DNA of 64,000 nt from Tupaia tana (GCA_026018925.1 JAKSZU010000013.1:76373791-76437790); one strand, 5' to 3'; shown: positions 60,501 to 63,595, numbered from the stretch's first letter. A program made the numbers and translations. Notes: generated by a model not told the origin, from the sequence alone.

Positions 60501-61778
60501 CTCCTCTTCAAACCTGCTCCAATTTATATTCTGGATGAGGTAGACGCAGCCTTGGATCTTTCTCATACCCAGAATATTGGACAGATGCTACGTACTCACT
60601 TCACACATTCTCAGGTAAGAATCAGAAACACATGTCTTATTTGTAGTTTAAAAACTTTTCTTCTACAAGTATTCTTCAGTAGCAATCAATAAGGTGTTTA
60701 GAACTGAATAATACTAAGACATTGTTTATCTGTTTAAATAAACTTGTTCAACTGAATATAGAAGAAAAAAGGATTTAGTCTTTTTAAAGAGTCAGGCATT
60801 AAAATTATTTGTAGCATAAGGGAGAATACTATTTAGTCATAGTTTAGATTAATTAAGGGTTGATAGAGTTGTTTTCTCCAATAGCTGCAAGAGATATGAA
60901 GGGATAATATACCTCAAGTATTTGAAAGTCATCTGACATTTGATAAGGGAACTTTAATTCTTCTTGGCCAAAAAAGAGAGAAAAGCCTCTTGAAGCTAAG
61001 AACAGTTTGGGTTGTTCTGTACTATTGCTATAAGAACTGGGGCTGCCAAACACGGTTGTATAAATGATGATATTGTATAACTATGGGGGCTTCATTCATA
61101 ATTTTCATAGCTTACATATTTATTATGGCAGTTTTTTTGGCAGATAACATTGAAATGGTGCCTTTTCTTAATTATATAAAATTTCTATATGGACTGTTTC
61201 CATATGGTAGTGCTATAGGAATTTGAAACCTTCTCTGACATTAAAGTATCACATTACAAGGAAACATATTTTACTAGAATGGTTAGAGCTAGCAACTAAA
61301 CAGTGGATGCCAGCTATAAAAGATAACAGAAAACATTCAACAATCAGGTAATAGCACACTTGGGTAATAAAACACTCAAGATTCTAAAACTGAATATGGG
61401 AAGCTCATTTAGGTGCCTAATATAAATGTGTGTTACTTGTTTTTGAGGTTGTGCATTTGTTTGAGTTATGTTTTTGAGGGAAAACAAAATCAGATTATTT
61501 TCAAATAATTCTTAAGGCCAATATGAAGGAGGTTTTTTTGTTTGTATTTGTTTTTAACCGATATTCTTTAAGAATATTATAATAAGTGGGTTTTTTTTCT
61601 TTTTTTCTTTTCCCTTAAGTTCATTGTGGTATCCCTAAAAGAAGGTATGTTCAACAATGCAAATGTTCTTTTCAAAACCAAGTTTGTGGATGGTGTTTCT
61701 ACAGTAGCCAGATTTACTCAGTGTCAAAATGGAAAGATTCCAAAGGAAACAAAATCCAAGGCAAAAGGACCCAAATGA
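11340..61778 (+). CDS. SMC2: SMC2, condensin core ATPase subunit (complete, 24 coding exons)
   Basis: SMC2 pairs with SMC4 through its hinge. With a kleisin and HEAT subunits it forms condensin I and II, which compact chromosomes in mitosis by ATP-driven loop extrusion in the nucleus. The CDS joins 11340-11507, 12412-12561, 14558-14680, 16291-16329, 17534-17644, 17813-17857, 19098-19331, 19545-19694, 25395-25628, 28013-28172, 29190-29307, 29906-30044, 30998-31117, 32546-32750, 35176-35311, 39063-39187, 40329-40522, 41932-42075, 46058-46252, 48470-48670, 51134-51250, 53473-53633, 60467-60614 and 61620-61778. This gives 1191 residues; the human protein is 1197. Walker A GLNGSGKS is at 32-39, Q-loop Q147, hinge about 510-670, LSGGQ 1085-1089, Walker B ILDEVD 1111-1116 and D-loop 1118-1120; coiled coils lie between. 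Every catalytic motif is intact. Oddities are a GC donor after exon 20 and an early stop. Confidence 0.97.
11733..11996 (-). mobile_element. tRNA-derived SINE, family A, full length
   Basis: It carries the reverse of the tRNA-like head (B box GGACTCGAACC on the + strand near 11930-11940; A box near 11970-11990), a C6/G6 hairpin at about 11822-11834 and a T-run tail. Target duplications 'aggttcatcttttt' flank it at 11719-11732 and 11997-12010. It is little diverged, so recent. Confidence 0.95.
12412..12561 (+). CDS. SMC2: SMC2 exon 3
   Basis: Residues 57-106 of the N-terminal ATPase half ([12 protein letters not shown]... to ...ITVTRQ). Acceptor TTTATTTTAG, donor CAG|GTGAGT. Phase 0 at both ends. 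Confidence 0.97.
12740..12970 (-). mobile_element. Older tRNA-SINE (family B-like)
   Basis: A diverged copy read on the minus strand. 'gcacacatgttcgccagaagg' and 'tgccaatgggacatggtcatgcc' match the body of the SINE families here, followed by 'gctggggctaggatttaaactgcc' (reverse B-box area). Confidence 0.6.
13316..13590 (-). mobile_element. Older tRNA-SINE (family B-like), rearranged
   Basis: The body words 'attgccatagagtaaagg', 'ccctttcaggattttgggcat' and 'gctgccagggccaggatttg' match the old SINE form. The head region appears duplicated ('tgatgagccatatg' and 'tgatcagccatgtc'). Confidence 0.5.
13672..13970 (-). mobile_element. SINE family A with 44-bp duplication of its tRNA-like head
   Basis: A full-length copy with target duplications at 13658-13671 and 13971-13986 ('cAtgtcttt' type). 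The segment around the B box occurs twice, at 13862 and 13906 (period 44 bp), so this copy has one and a half heads. Confidence 0.88.
14239..14354. mobile_element. Palindromic mariner-like MITE (copy 1)
   Basis: The left arm 'gagttggaaaagtcatgata' and the right arm 'catcataactttttagatga ccc' are inverted copies. They enclose about 30 bp and are bounded by TA. The same arms recur at 15573, 53864 and 56907. TA boundaries suggest Tc1/mariner mobilisation. Confidence 0.65.
14558..14680 (+). CDS. SMC2: SMC2 exon 4 (Q-loop)
   Basis: Residues 107-147, ending ...NNPHFLIMQ. The last residue is the Q-loop glutamine of the SMC ATPase. Acceptor CTTTTTTAG, donor CAG|GTATGC. Phase 0. Confidence 0.97.
14990..15192. 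mobile_element. Old SINE-like element (family D)
   Basis: It shares 'gagtatgctgggcacaca' and 'catgatcggggctgactg' with the element at 55717-55921 ('gagtgtgctggacatagaca', 'catgatctggggctggct'). It is therefore a repeat distinct in body from families A-C. Ends are not defined. Confidence 0.45.
15219..15350 (+). mobile_element. SINE family C (short)
   Basis: The head 'gggctggcagatggcatggt' with A box, 'gtggtttgagtccc' as B box and 'ggcttgctttctcac' as the short body. It ends in a C-rich/CA-rich stretch and 'ctctgttttttaaaa'. Confidence 0.8.
15573..15635. mobile_element. Palindromic mariner-like MITE (copy 2, complete)
   Basis: A 59-bp near-palindrome. The left end TTGGGTCATTAGAAAAGTCAT pairs with the right end ATGACGTCTTCTCCAGTGACCCAA, flanked by TA on both sides (15573-15574 and 15634-15635). 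This is the best-defined copy of the four. Confidence 0.75.
16087..16199 (-). mobile_element. SINE family A, truncated (tRNA head missing)
   Basis: Only the 3' half is present (T-run, 'agagatttttgctgg', hairpin area, 'ggccatgctgtaattccttc'). Target duplications 'cagcagctttt' at 16076-16086 and 16200-16210 prove a 5'-truncated insertion. It ends about 90 bp before exon 5. Confidence 0.92.
16291..16329 (+). CDS. SMC2: SMC2 exon 5 (13-codon microexon-like)
   Basis: Residues 148-160, [13 protein letters not shown]. Acceptor TTATTTTCAG, donor GAG|GTAAGA. At 39 nt it is the shortest coding exon, in phase 0. Confidence 0.96.
17020..17130 (-). mobile_element. MIR fragment
   Basis: 'gatgaagaaactgaggtaca', 'gagttatttgcctaagttca' and 'gttgggaggcagaca' follow the antisense MIR core. 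Confidence 0.6.
17534..17644 (+). CDS. SMC2: SMC2 exon 6
   Basis: Residues 161-197 ([18 protein letters not shown]...), the end of the N-terminal ATPase half and the start of the coiled coil. Acceptor TCATTCCAG, donor ACG|GTAATT. Phase 0. Confidence 0.97.
17813..17857 (+). CDS. SMC2: SMC2 exon 7
   Basis: Residues 198-212, [15 protein letters not shown]. The intron before it is only 168 bp, the shortest in the gene. Acceptor TACTTTTCAG, donor GAG|GTATAT. Confidence 0.96.
19098..19331 (+). CDS. SMC2: SMC2 exon 8 (coiled coil)
   Basis: Residues 213-290, rich in E/K/L heptads. Acceptor TTTGTCTTAG, donor AAG|GTCAGA. The next intron is 213 bp. Confidence 0.97.
19545..19694 (+). CDS. SMC2: SMC2 exon 9 (coiled coil)
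   Basis: Residues 291-340 ([20 protein letters not shown]...). Acceptor TGATTCCAG, donor GAG|GTAAGT. It is followed by a 5.7-kb repeat-filled intron. Confidence 0.97.
19740..19860 (+). repeat. Ancient LINE-like repeat fragment
   Basis: 'gtgtctactgtgggctaaat', 'gggctaggaaacagcagggg' and 'tccctgtcatgaggt' follow the common 'table-of-losses' motif of old mammalian LINE 3' regions. Similar pieces lie at 36010-36110 and 47660-47790. Confidence 0.4.
19908..19975. mobile_element. Tigger/MER2-like DNA transposon fragment
   Basis: 'cctttggtatttgtgggaga ttcatttcacgaacc' resembles the terminal region of MER2-type Tigger elements. Short and diverged. Confidence 0.35.
20944..21657 (+). mobile_element. 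SINE family A split by an LTR insertion
   Basis: The head lies at 20944-20995 (A box TTAGCGTAATGG). The SINE resumes at 21443 ('gccaaccacggtttg') and ends in 'cctctccaaaaaaaa'. Perfect target duplications 'aaagaatacccattatag' flank the whole unit (about 20927-20943 and 21658-21675), so this was one SINE insertion, later broken by the LTR. Confidence 0.93.
20996..21442 (-). mobile_element. Solo LTR, class II/ERVK-like, nested in a SINE
   Basis: The element is 447 bp with TG...CA ends, flanked by 6-bp copies GCCGAC (20990-20995) and GCCAAC (21443-21448). A 6-bp duplication is typical of class II ERVs. Read on the minus strand it starts TGTGGGAGGC, has several CCAAT boxes and an octamer ATTTGCAT (21247-21254), then a TATA box TATATAA near 21160. 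No coding sequence remains. No clear AATAAA was seen, so the class call is tentative. Confidence 0.72.
23241..23483 (-). mobile_element. SINE family A
   Basis: Near full length, minus orientation, ending 'gccaactgctggtcc'. Target duplications 'tagttat' occur at about 23220 and 23484. C7/G6 hairpin at 23322-23336. Confidence 0.9.
23505..23730 (-). mobile_element. Older SINE (family B-like)
   Basis: 'cttttgccagagggcctgtg', 'cctttcaggattttgaacat' and 'gactcaaactgggcagcc' match the old form on the minus strand. It lies just after a younger copy. Confidence 0.65.
24000..24615 (+). repeat. L2 LINE 3' region
   Basis: It ends with the classic L2 order: 'taggctcctcaaggacaggg', 'tcttattctttgtctc', 'acagtgcctaacaaatagta', 'taatatttaatgaatcc'. 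The upstream 500 bp (CT-rich, 'cacctcttctctcaaactcc') fits the same family. Confidence 0.75.
25137..25360 (+). mobile_element. Older SINE (family B) abutting exon 10
   Basis: The head 'gtggccctgtggcctaatga' with the B-box remnant 'acgatttgagtttc'. The body ends in a T/C-rich stretch 'ctctgtgtctctctttgggt'. It stops only about 35 bp before the exon 10 acceptor, so the splice site region is partly SINE-made. Confidence 0.75.
25395..25628 (+). CDS. SMC2: SMC2 exon 10 (coiled coil)
   Basis: Residues 341-418 ([15 protein letters not shown]... to ...KAQTEAKQ). The acceptor is the weaker form CCTAAAG, and the pyrimidine tract is poor. Donor CAG|GTAAAT. In phase with exons 9 and 11. Confidence 0.96.
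26645..26892 (-). mobile_element. SINE family A
   Basis: Full length, minus. Target duplications 'cctttttcctatatacttt' at about 26624-26643 and 'cctttttcctatattcttt' at about 26894-26913. Confidence 0.94.
27049..27315 (-). mobile_element. SINE family A
   Basis: Full length, minus. Target duplications 'tctcttgtgtgttttt' (27033-27048) and 'tctcttgtgttttta' (27316 onward). It forms an inverted pair with the next copy. Confidence 0.94.
27424..27768 (+). mobile_element. SINE family A with 87-bp internal tandem duplication
   Basis: A full copy with perfect duplications 'aaaatatggagtcaaa' (27407-27423, 27769-27785). The block from 'ggactcccatgtag' through 'cgtgcccaagat' occurs twice, at 27458 and 27545, so it has two B-box regions. 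Confidence 0.94.
28013..28172 (+). CDS. SMC2: SMC2 exon 11 (coiled coil)
   Basis: Residues 419-471 plus one base of codon 472. Acceptor TCTATTGTAG. The donor AAG|GTTTGC is weak but is the only one giving the correct frame into exon 12. Confidence 0.95.
28489..28983 (+). mobile_element. MER1-type hAT DNA transposon (Charlie family), near complete
   Basis: It opens CAGGGATCCCCAACCCC and ends in the inverted form (GATTGGGGATCATTG). In between are family hallmarks such as 'cacacagcaggagatgag', 'cagatcagtagtgg', 'cataggagcaggaaccctat' and 'ggaaaaattgtcttccatga'. An imperfect 8-bp duplication (gtcttctt / atctactt) flanks it. The length of about 495 bp fits the longer MER1A-type form. Confidence 0.88.
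29190..29307 (+). CDS. SMC2: SMC2 exon 12
   Basis: Completes codon 472, then residues 473-510 and two bases of 511 ([21 protein letters not shown]...). Acceptor TACTCTTCAG, donor CAA|GTAAGA. Confidence 0.96.
29906..30044 (+). CDS. SMC2: SMC2 exon 13 (hinge start)
   Basis: Residues 511-557: [15 protein letters not shown]..., [18 protein letters not shown]. This is the first part of the SMC hinge that dimerises with SMC4. Acceptor CTGTTTTAG, donor GAG|GTAAGT. Confidence 0.97.
30360..30900 (-). mobile_element. L1 3' end fragment
   Basis: Antisense L1 tail pattern: 'ttaagattctacctataaat', 'gagatcatacagtgt', 'tctatgttatcaaaaatggc', 'ggctaaataataccccattg'. It is interrupted by a GT microsatellite (30737-30761). 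Confidence 0.7.
30737..30761 (+). repeat. (GT)n microsatellite
   Basis: About 12 GT units inside the old L1 fragment. Confidence 0.95.
30998..31117 (+). CDS. SMC2: SMC2 exon 14 (hinge)
   Basis: Residues 558-597 ([20 protein letters not shown]... to ...RIAQNL). Acceptor TATATTTTAG, donor CTT|GTAAGT. Phase 0. Confidence 0.97.
32546..32750 (+). CDS. SMC2: SMC2 exon 15 (hinge end)
   Basis: Residues 598-665 plus one base of 666. It contains the conserved hinge stretch [13 protein letters not shown]. Acceptor TTCCCACAG, donor GAG|GTAAGT. Confidence 0.97.
33265..33496 (+). mobile_element. SINE family A lacking its usual 3' end
   Basis: The head begins 'gggaacagcagttagcgaaa' and the body ends 'cgccgcatagcaaaaaaaaa' without the 'cctctc' end. 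Target duplications 'aagtaaaacaagatat' and 'aagtaaaacaaaatat' flank it. Confidence 0.92.
33790..33985 (-). mobile_element. MIR fragment
   Basis: The antisense MIR order is visible: 'taactcatttaatcctaat', 'acagaaattaagatacag', 'actagtaggtggcaaattg', 'gtctgactccagagtttgtg', 'cttttaacc'. Confidence 0.7.
34370..34735. repeat. Ancient eutherian interspersed repeat, family not named
   Basis: The words 'aatcttggtagcttacaag', 'catggcagagggaaagc' and 'aatcacatggtaaaccccatt', ending 'attttgaataaataatctac', give the feel of a known mammalian MER/LTR-type repeat. I cannot name it reliably. Confidence 0.3.
34756..34991 (-). mobile_element. SINE family A/B intermediate, diverged
   Basis: Minus orientation: 'gagagattcttgcatgtggt', 'ctcgccagaaaaac', 'ccccctaagggggatgg' (intact hairpin), 'ggaactcgaacagaggtcaa' and the head 'ataaccattacacc'. 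More diverged than the young copies. Confidence 0.8.
35176..35311 (+). CDS. SMC2: SMC2 exon 16 (return coil)
   Basis: Completes G666, then residues 667-710 and two bases of 711 ([23 protein letters not shown]...). Acceptor CTGTATTAG, donor AAA|GTAAGA. A GT/AT microsatellite starts about 40 bp downstream. Confidence 0.97.
35351..35432 (+). repeat. (GT)n(AT)n compound microsatellite
   Basis: About 15 GT units, a short GTAT bridge, then about 16 AT units. It lies within 40 bp of the exon 16 donor. Confidence 0.95.
36115..36405 (+). mobile_element. SINE family A inside an old repeat
   Basis: A full copy with target duplications 'aaaaatatcttt' (36099-36110, 36406-36417). It splits an ancient LINE-like repeat whose left part is at 36010-36098 ('gagtgcctcctgtgtgccaa') and whose right part follows 36418. 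Confidence 0.93.
36853..37100 (+). mobile_element. SINE family A
   Basis: The head 'gtaccagcagttggcatag' and end 'aacctctcaaaaa', with duplications 'aaacatcacgtgggg' and 'aaacatcacatgggg'. Confidence 0.92.
37116..37370 (+). mobile_element. Older SINE in tandem with the previous copy
   Basis: The head 'agccttctggttaaggcact', 'actatggagtcccagacc' and the body 'agaaggaattgtagcatggg', with a GA-rich tail 'gaaagagagaaagaaagaaa'. It starts 15 bp after the younger element, so the latter inserted at its head. Confidence 0.75.
38006..38282 (-). mobile_element. SINE family A
   Basis: Full length, minus, with a T24 tail. Target duplications 'aataccatgtcttctt' (37990-38005) and 'aatactatgtcttctt' (38283-38298). 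Confidence 0.95.
38511..38753 (-). mobile_element. Older SINE (family B)
   Basis: Minus orientation, preceded by a (TTTTG)n tail at 38479-38510. 'gccaaatggcatgtgcactc', 'gctggggctgagattcaaac', ending 'ccacaggctggccc'. Confidence 0.75.
39063..39187 (+). CDS. SMC2: SMC2 exon 17 (return coil)
   Basis: Completes K711, then residues 712-752 and one base of 753 ([19 protein letters not shown]...). Acceptor ATTTTCTAAG, donor TTG|GTAACA. A SINE begins 23 bp after the donor. Confidence 0.97.
39211..39425 (+). mobile_element. Older SINE (family B)
   Basis: The head 'tgggctggctctgtagcaca', 'ctatggtttgagtccccaac', then a diverged body. It is followed by a GT microsatellite (39438-39471). Confidence 0.6.
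39438..39471 (+). repeat. (GT)n microsatellite
   Basis: About 17 GT units, then 'acatacatacagacataca'. Confidence 0.95.
39805..39918 (-). mobile_element. SINE family C (short)
   Basis: Minus: 'gagttttgccagagagagac', 'aagctgccaggtccaggact', 'gccacctgctggcc'. Confidence 0.85.
39986..40222 (-). mobile_element. SINE family A
   Basis: Minus, near full length: 'gagttttttgctatagggtg' and 'acttgaaccacggtcgacta', ending 'agctgctggtcc'. It ends about 105 bp before exon 18. Confidence 0.9.
40329..40522 (+). CDS. SMC2: SMC2 exon 18 (return coil)
   Basis: Completes E753, then residues 754-817 ([20 protein letters not shown]... to ...KMKEKQQ). Acceptor TTTGACACAG, donor CAG|GTAATG. Confidence 0.97.
41259..41539 (+). 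mobile_element. Older SINE (family B)
   Basis: The head 'ggccagccagccccataata', 'cagtggttaagtgt', and the body 'catgaccatgccccatta'. Duplications 'tataatggga' lie near 41250 and 41546. Confidence 0.7.
41932..42075 (+). CDS. SMC2: SMC2 exon 19 (return coil)
   Basis: Residues 818-865 ([20 protein letters not shown]... to ...AAEVAKNK). Acceptor TTTCTTATAG, donor AAG|GTAAGA. Phase 0. Confidence 0.97.
42100..42305 (+). mobile_element. Older SINE fragment (family B), head truncated
   Basis: It begins near the B box ('aaaccgcaatttgagttaca') about 25 bp after the exon 19 donor and shows the B body ('caaccatacctcattggagg'). Confidence 0.6.
42424..42686 (+). mobile_element. SINE family A
   Basis: Duplications 'aaacatgaagcag' (42411-42423 and 42687-42699). 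The central C/G hairpin is deleted here ('ggcgtggggagtgatttctc'). The tail is (CAAAA)n. Confidence 0.94.
43233..43497 (+). mobile_element. SINE family A with expanded G15 hairpin
   Basis: Duplications 'aagaaatgcc' (43221 and 43498). The hairpin has grown on one side to 15 G (43402-43416), a slippage product. Confidence 0.93.
43797..43888 (-). mobile_element. SINE fragment
   Basis: Minus: 'ctctccctagagagaaagac', 'aaatcactccccgcc' and 'gccacctgctggcccc', with the middle missing. Confidence 0.6.
44002..44245 (+). mobile_element. SINE, family A/C intermediate
   Basis: The head 'ggggccagcaggtggcatag', B box 'gtggtttgagtcc', and an A-type body with 'cttcctggggggtgattttt'. Confidence 0.85.
45021..45555 (+). 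mobile_element. Older SINE (family B) split by a family A copy
   Basis: The left part 45021-45090 carries the head 'ttggcctgcagctgagtggt' and B box. The right part 45356-45555 resumes with 'cctggtgcttgaaaaa' and the body 'gtgaccatgccccattgggg'. The inner copy is listed separately. Confidence 0.82.
45091..45354 (+). mobile_element. SINE family A nested in a family B copy
   Basis: Full length. Duplications 'aaatcccagcctgg' and 'aaatcctaacctgg' are drawn from the host SINE. This shows that family B is older than A. Confidence 0.93.
45697..45720 (+). mobile_element. Orphan SINE head fragment (24 bp)
   Basis: 'gggaccagcagttagtgtaa tggc' is exactly the 5' end of family A with no body. A 3' truncation cannot arise by normal target-primed insertion, so a later deletion is likely. 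Confidence 0.7.
46058..46252 (+). CDS. SMC2: SMC2 exon 20 (return coil; GC donor)
   Basis: Residues 866-930 ([20 protein letters not shown]... to ...RETEDAAAK). Acceptor TTGTTTCAG. The 5' splice site is AAG|GCAACT, so this is a GC-AG intron. The next exon starts in frame with VSKML, as in SMC2, which fixes the junction. Confidence 0.95.
46708..46840 (+). mobile_element. SINE family C (short)
   Basis: 'gggccagctggttaaggtac', 'catggtttgagtcccggac', 'gcacacgtgtcctatgccaa'. Confidence 0.82.
47096..47224 (-). mobile_element. SINE family C (short)
   Basis: Minus: 'atttgacaagagagggacag', 'aagctgccaggtctgggact', ending 'ccatgccactagccagc'. Confidence 0.85.
48470..48670 (+). CDS. SMC2: SMC2 exon 21
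   Basis: Residues 931-997 ([20 protein letters not shown]... to ...VLTEAEER). Acceptor ATGTGGCTAG, donor CGG|GTAAGT. Phase 0. Confidence 0.97.
49657..49842 (+). mobile_element. SINE family C nested in another SINE
   Basis: Perfect 14-bp duplications 'gagttgctggtcca' (49643-49656, 49843-49856). The body ends in the L1-like A-rich tail 'ataattctttaaaaaa'. The duplicated target includes the head of the SINE that follows. Confidence 0.93.
49848..50105 (+). mobile_element. Older SINE
   Basis: The head 'ggtccagctagtggcatggt' and body 'gggattgtggcatggccatt'. The tail is (AAAAT/AAAC)n. Confidence 0.75.
51134..51250 (+). CDS. SMC2: SMC2 exon 22
   Basis: Residues 998-1036 ([20 protein letters not shown]... 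to ...LNIAWQK), the end of the return coil. Acceptor TTTTCCACAG, donor AAG|GTATTT. Confidence 0.97.
51515..51708 (-). mobile_element. SINE family C with long T tail
   Basis: Minus. Duplications 'ctggctttctcc' lie at 51503-51514 and at about 51709-51720. The T-run is at 51514-51539. Confidence 0.9.
53473..53633 (+). CDS. SMC2: SMC2 exon 23 (ABC signature)
   Basis: Residues 1037-1089 plus two bases of 1090 ([20 protein letters not shown]...). It ends in the ABC signature LSGGQ (1085-1089). Acceptor CAAATACAG, donor GAG|GTGAGT. Confidence 0.97.
53864..53912. mobile_element. MITE half-element (copy 3)
   Basis: 'ttttctatgcaaaaaatgca tcatgacttttc tgacaact' matches one arm of the palindromic element at 14239-14354. 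The other arm is absent. Confidence 0.55.
53933..54187 (+). mobile_element. SINE family A
   Basis: Duplications 'aaaatccactatttt' (53917-53931) and 'aaaatccattatttt' (54188 onward). Little diverged, with intact A and B boxes. Confidence 0.95.
55358..55618 (+). mobile_element. SINE-like insertion within the Tigger relic
   Basis: The head 'ggggccagaaagtaacacag', a diverged body with a G20+ run at about 55499-55520 and a CT-rich end. It occupies a gap in the Tigger sequence, which confirms it as an insertion. Confidence 0.65.
55717..55921 (+). mobile_element. Old SINE-like element (family D) within the Tigger relic
   Basis: 'gcaagatggtggtgcagcag' head, 'gagtgtgctggacatagaca', 'catgatctggggctggct'. 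It shares its body with 14990-15192. It fills a second gap in the Tigger sequence. Confidence 0.6.
56907..56952. mobile_element. MITE half-element (copy 4)
   Basis: 'ttctatgcaaaaatgcatca tgacttttccaacaaccc aa' is followed by TA. It is one arm of the same palindromic element. Confidence 0.55.
57156..57427 (+). mobile_element. SINE family A, very little diverged
   Basis: Perfect duplications 'aaaagtcatgtggcc' (57141-57155, 57428-57442). Consensus-like A box, B box and hairpin; probably among the youngest copies here. Confidence 0.96.
57913..58203 (-). mobile_element. SINE family A
   Basis: Minus, full length. Duplications 'gccactaaattctt' and 'gccattaaattctt' at about 57899 and 58206. Confidence 0.93.
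58250..58530 (-). mobile_element. Older SINE (family B) with (TTTTG)n tail
   Basis: Minus. The tail (TTTTG)n is at 58255-58300, then 'ttgccatagggcttgtgcat', ending 'accaccttctggccc'. Confidence 0.82.
58854..59098 (+). mobile_element. SINE family A, diverged
   Basis: The head 'gggaccagcagatggcataa', then the A body with 'ccattcccctgggggggtga'. It ends 'agcaaaaatctctgt'. Confidence 0.88.
59112..59300 (+). mobile_element. SINE family C
   Basis: The head 'aggggccagaaagtggcatg', B box 'gcggtttgagtccc', a (TC)n expansion at about 59197-59223 and the tail 'ataattctttaaaaaa'. It follows the previous SINE directly. Confidence 0.88.
59491..59749 (-). mobile_element. Older SINE (family B)
   Basis: Minus: 'tagatttttgccataagtgt', 'accattccccaggggagatg', ending 'gccacctgttgtcccc'. 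Confidence 0.8.
60005..60183 (+). mobile_element. SINE family C/A hybrid, short
   Basis: Duplications 'aattggatc' at about 59996-60004 and 60185-60193. The head is 'gggaccaacgggtgttatga'. The short body ends 'gagcacatgccttatagcaa'. Confidence 0.88.
60467..60614 (+). CDS. SMC2: SMC2 exon 24 (Walker B, D-loop)
   Basis: Completes R1090, then residues 1091-1139 ([18 protein letters not shown]...). Walker B ILDEVD is at 1111-1116 with catalytic E1114; the D-loop follows. Acceptor TTTTTCTTAG, donor CAG|GTAAGA. The preceding intron, 6.8 kb, is the longest. Confidence 0.97.
61620..61778 (+). CDS. SMC2: SMC2 exon 25 (C-terminus, early stop)
   Basis: Residues 1140-1191 ([20 protein letters not shown]... 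to ...KSKAKGPK), then TGA at 61776-61778. Acceptor CCCTTAAG after a strong pyrimidine tract. The human protein, as I recall it, continues for six more residues (GAHVEV). Here the codon after PPK/GPK is TGA, and the following bases still read as a trace of that tail. Confidence 0.95.
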   Translation, partial: FIVVSLKEGMFNNANVLFKTKFVDGVSTVARFTQCQNGKIPKETKSKAKGPK

Positions 61779-61841
61779 ACACATGTGGAAGGACATTAAA
61801 GGCAAAAGGACCCAAATGAACACATGTGGAAGGACGTTAAA
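61760..61841 (+). repeat. 41-bp tandem duplication across the SMC2 stop codon
   Basis: The units 61760-61800 and 61801-61841 differ at one base (ggacattaaa versus ggacgttaaa). The first carries the last codons and the stop; the second is 3' UTR and repeats the same stop context. Confidence 0.95.
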
Positions 61842-62133
61842 GTACAGATTTACTCCTTCATCTTGACCTGTTTTTTAAACAAACTTTTAAGAACTTGAAG
61901 TTCGATTTGTTTATATAAAAATTTAATCTCATTTGTTACTTAACCTATATTTTCTCTTTATATAATCACTTACAAACAGCATAGACTCATTATCTTTTAA
62001 TTAATTAGTTTAACTATGGTCCAATTACTGTGATTGTGATTTTATGTATATCATCAAATATTTTTTCTTATCTTTTATATATTGGGGAGCCTGAGATATG
62101 TGGTTGATAGGAAATTCTGTATGTAAGAGCAAA

Positions 62134-62139
62134 AATAAA
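62134..62139 (+). terminator. SMC2: Poly-A signal AATAAA (first)
   Basis: A canonical hexamer inside an A-rich stretch. The A-rich context makes it somewhat less certain than the next one. Confidence 0.45.
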
Positions 62140-62234
62140 AAAAAAATAGAAACTAAATTATAGGATAAATATAACTATGGTCAGCTTTTAATTAGTTTCA
62201 TTCCTAAGGCCATATTAATGTGTTTTCTATTGTT

Positions 62235-62240
62235 AATAAA
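62235..62240 (+). terminator. SMC2: Poly-A signal AATAAA (second)
   Basis: A canonical hexamer in 'ttgttaataaaggcattt'. Plausible main 3' end of SMC2. Confidence 0.5.
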
Positions 62241-62260
62241 GGCATTTAGTAGGGAAGAAT

Positions 62261-63595
62261 GATAAAGCAAGTAACCAAACCAACAGAGAATACAAAGGAA
62301 AATATTGTGCATATGCTGAGTAAGGCTGGGTCATCAACTCACAATGCCAAATCTCTGACTGAAATGGGAAACAGACCTTGAAGGATTTCTCATTATAATA
62401 ATGTTTGAGTATCATGTTTCTATTTGCCTAGTAATTGGTCTCTGTAACCTTAAGTCTTTAGGTTTTTAAGATTTATGAGCATTTTAATAGACGTTTAGAA
62501 GGAGGTTTGTTGCATACTACTCTCTGCCCTAAGTTTATCTGAAGTCTCCAAATATGTTCAAAGATTTTTTTCAGCCTTTTTATAATCCAATCAGTAATAA
62601 TGTTTTGGTAGGTAAGAATATAGGAACTAGCAGACCCAATCAAATTTATCTTTTTTCCTCAGTCTGATGAATATATACATCAACCTATTCTGCCAAAATA
62701 GCTCAAAGTTTGGTGATTCTAATTTTTAGTGTCTTCTGCTTTCCAGTGTAAAGGACTAAAATTTCTTTAGAACTACAAAGATACAGCTCACAAACACTTT
62801 AAGGTGTACTATTTATAGTATTTCTAGGTACATCACCAAAACAGTATCTCTAAGCTCTGAATCCTAAAAGCTTCAGTGTGGTCTAAACTGATCTTGGATG
62901 TGTTATATTGGCCTCACATCCCTTCTTGATATTTGAGTCTTCATTCCTTGGTGTTGTTATAATCCTTTCCCTGATAAATGCTCACATTTTCTGGTGTAGG
63001 TTTGAAATTTTTCATCCTTCATTTTCATTATATATCTGAGATGTCAGGGAAAATGAAGTAATTGATACTATGGGACACATTGGAAAGGATTGAATGTAAA
63101 ATTAGTTCTGTATTGTGGGAGGGAGGAAGATAAAGCTATAAATGCTGAATTGTCGAAAGTCCAGAATCATAGTAACATATACAAAGTTTTTCGTTTGCTT
63201 TCAGCTCTATAGCAAACTATTTGCCAAAATAGATACATCATTCTATACACCAATAAAGAATAGTATACCAGTCTGACCACAAACTAGTCAGTACTGGCTG
63301 CTAATTTTAATATTTCTGATTTAATATTTATAAAATGGTATTTCATTGCTACTGTAGCTAGCATTTTAACAATAACTTGTGGGGTTGAATATTTTGCCAT
63401 ATGTACTAATTTCCTTTCCTCTGCTGCAAATGTGCTGCTTGTGTGTTTTCCCAATTTTTGTCTTCTCTGTAATCTTGCTCTTGTATGAAAATTCTGAAAT
63501 ATATATGAAGTTTTTGTTAGCAATGTTGTTTTTCTTTGATTAGAAGAAAGACATGAAGTGGATTAAGAATATTTATTTCATGCATCTTCATTAAG
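62261..63595. other. 3' flank without recognised gene
   Basis: AT-rich sequence with no ORF above background and no recognisable repeat, apart from an isolated AATAAA at 63252-63257. Confidence 0.6.

Larger units (their letters stand above)
61779..62260 (+). other. SMC2: SMC2 3' UTR (minimum extent)
   Basis: AT-rich noncoding sequence after the stop. Two AATAAA signals lie within 470 bp, so the shortest mRNA end is probably near 62155 or 62260. A later AATAAA at 63252 could serve a longer form. Confidence 0.6.
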
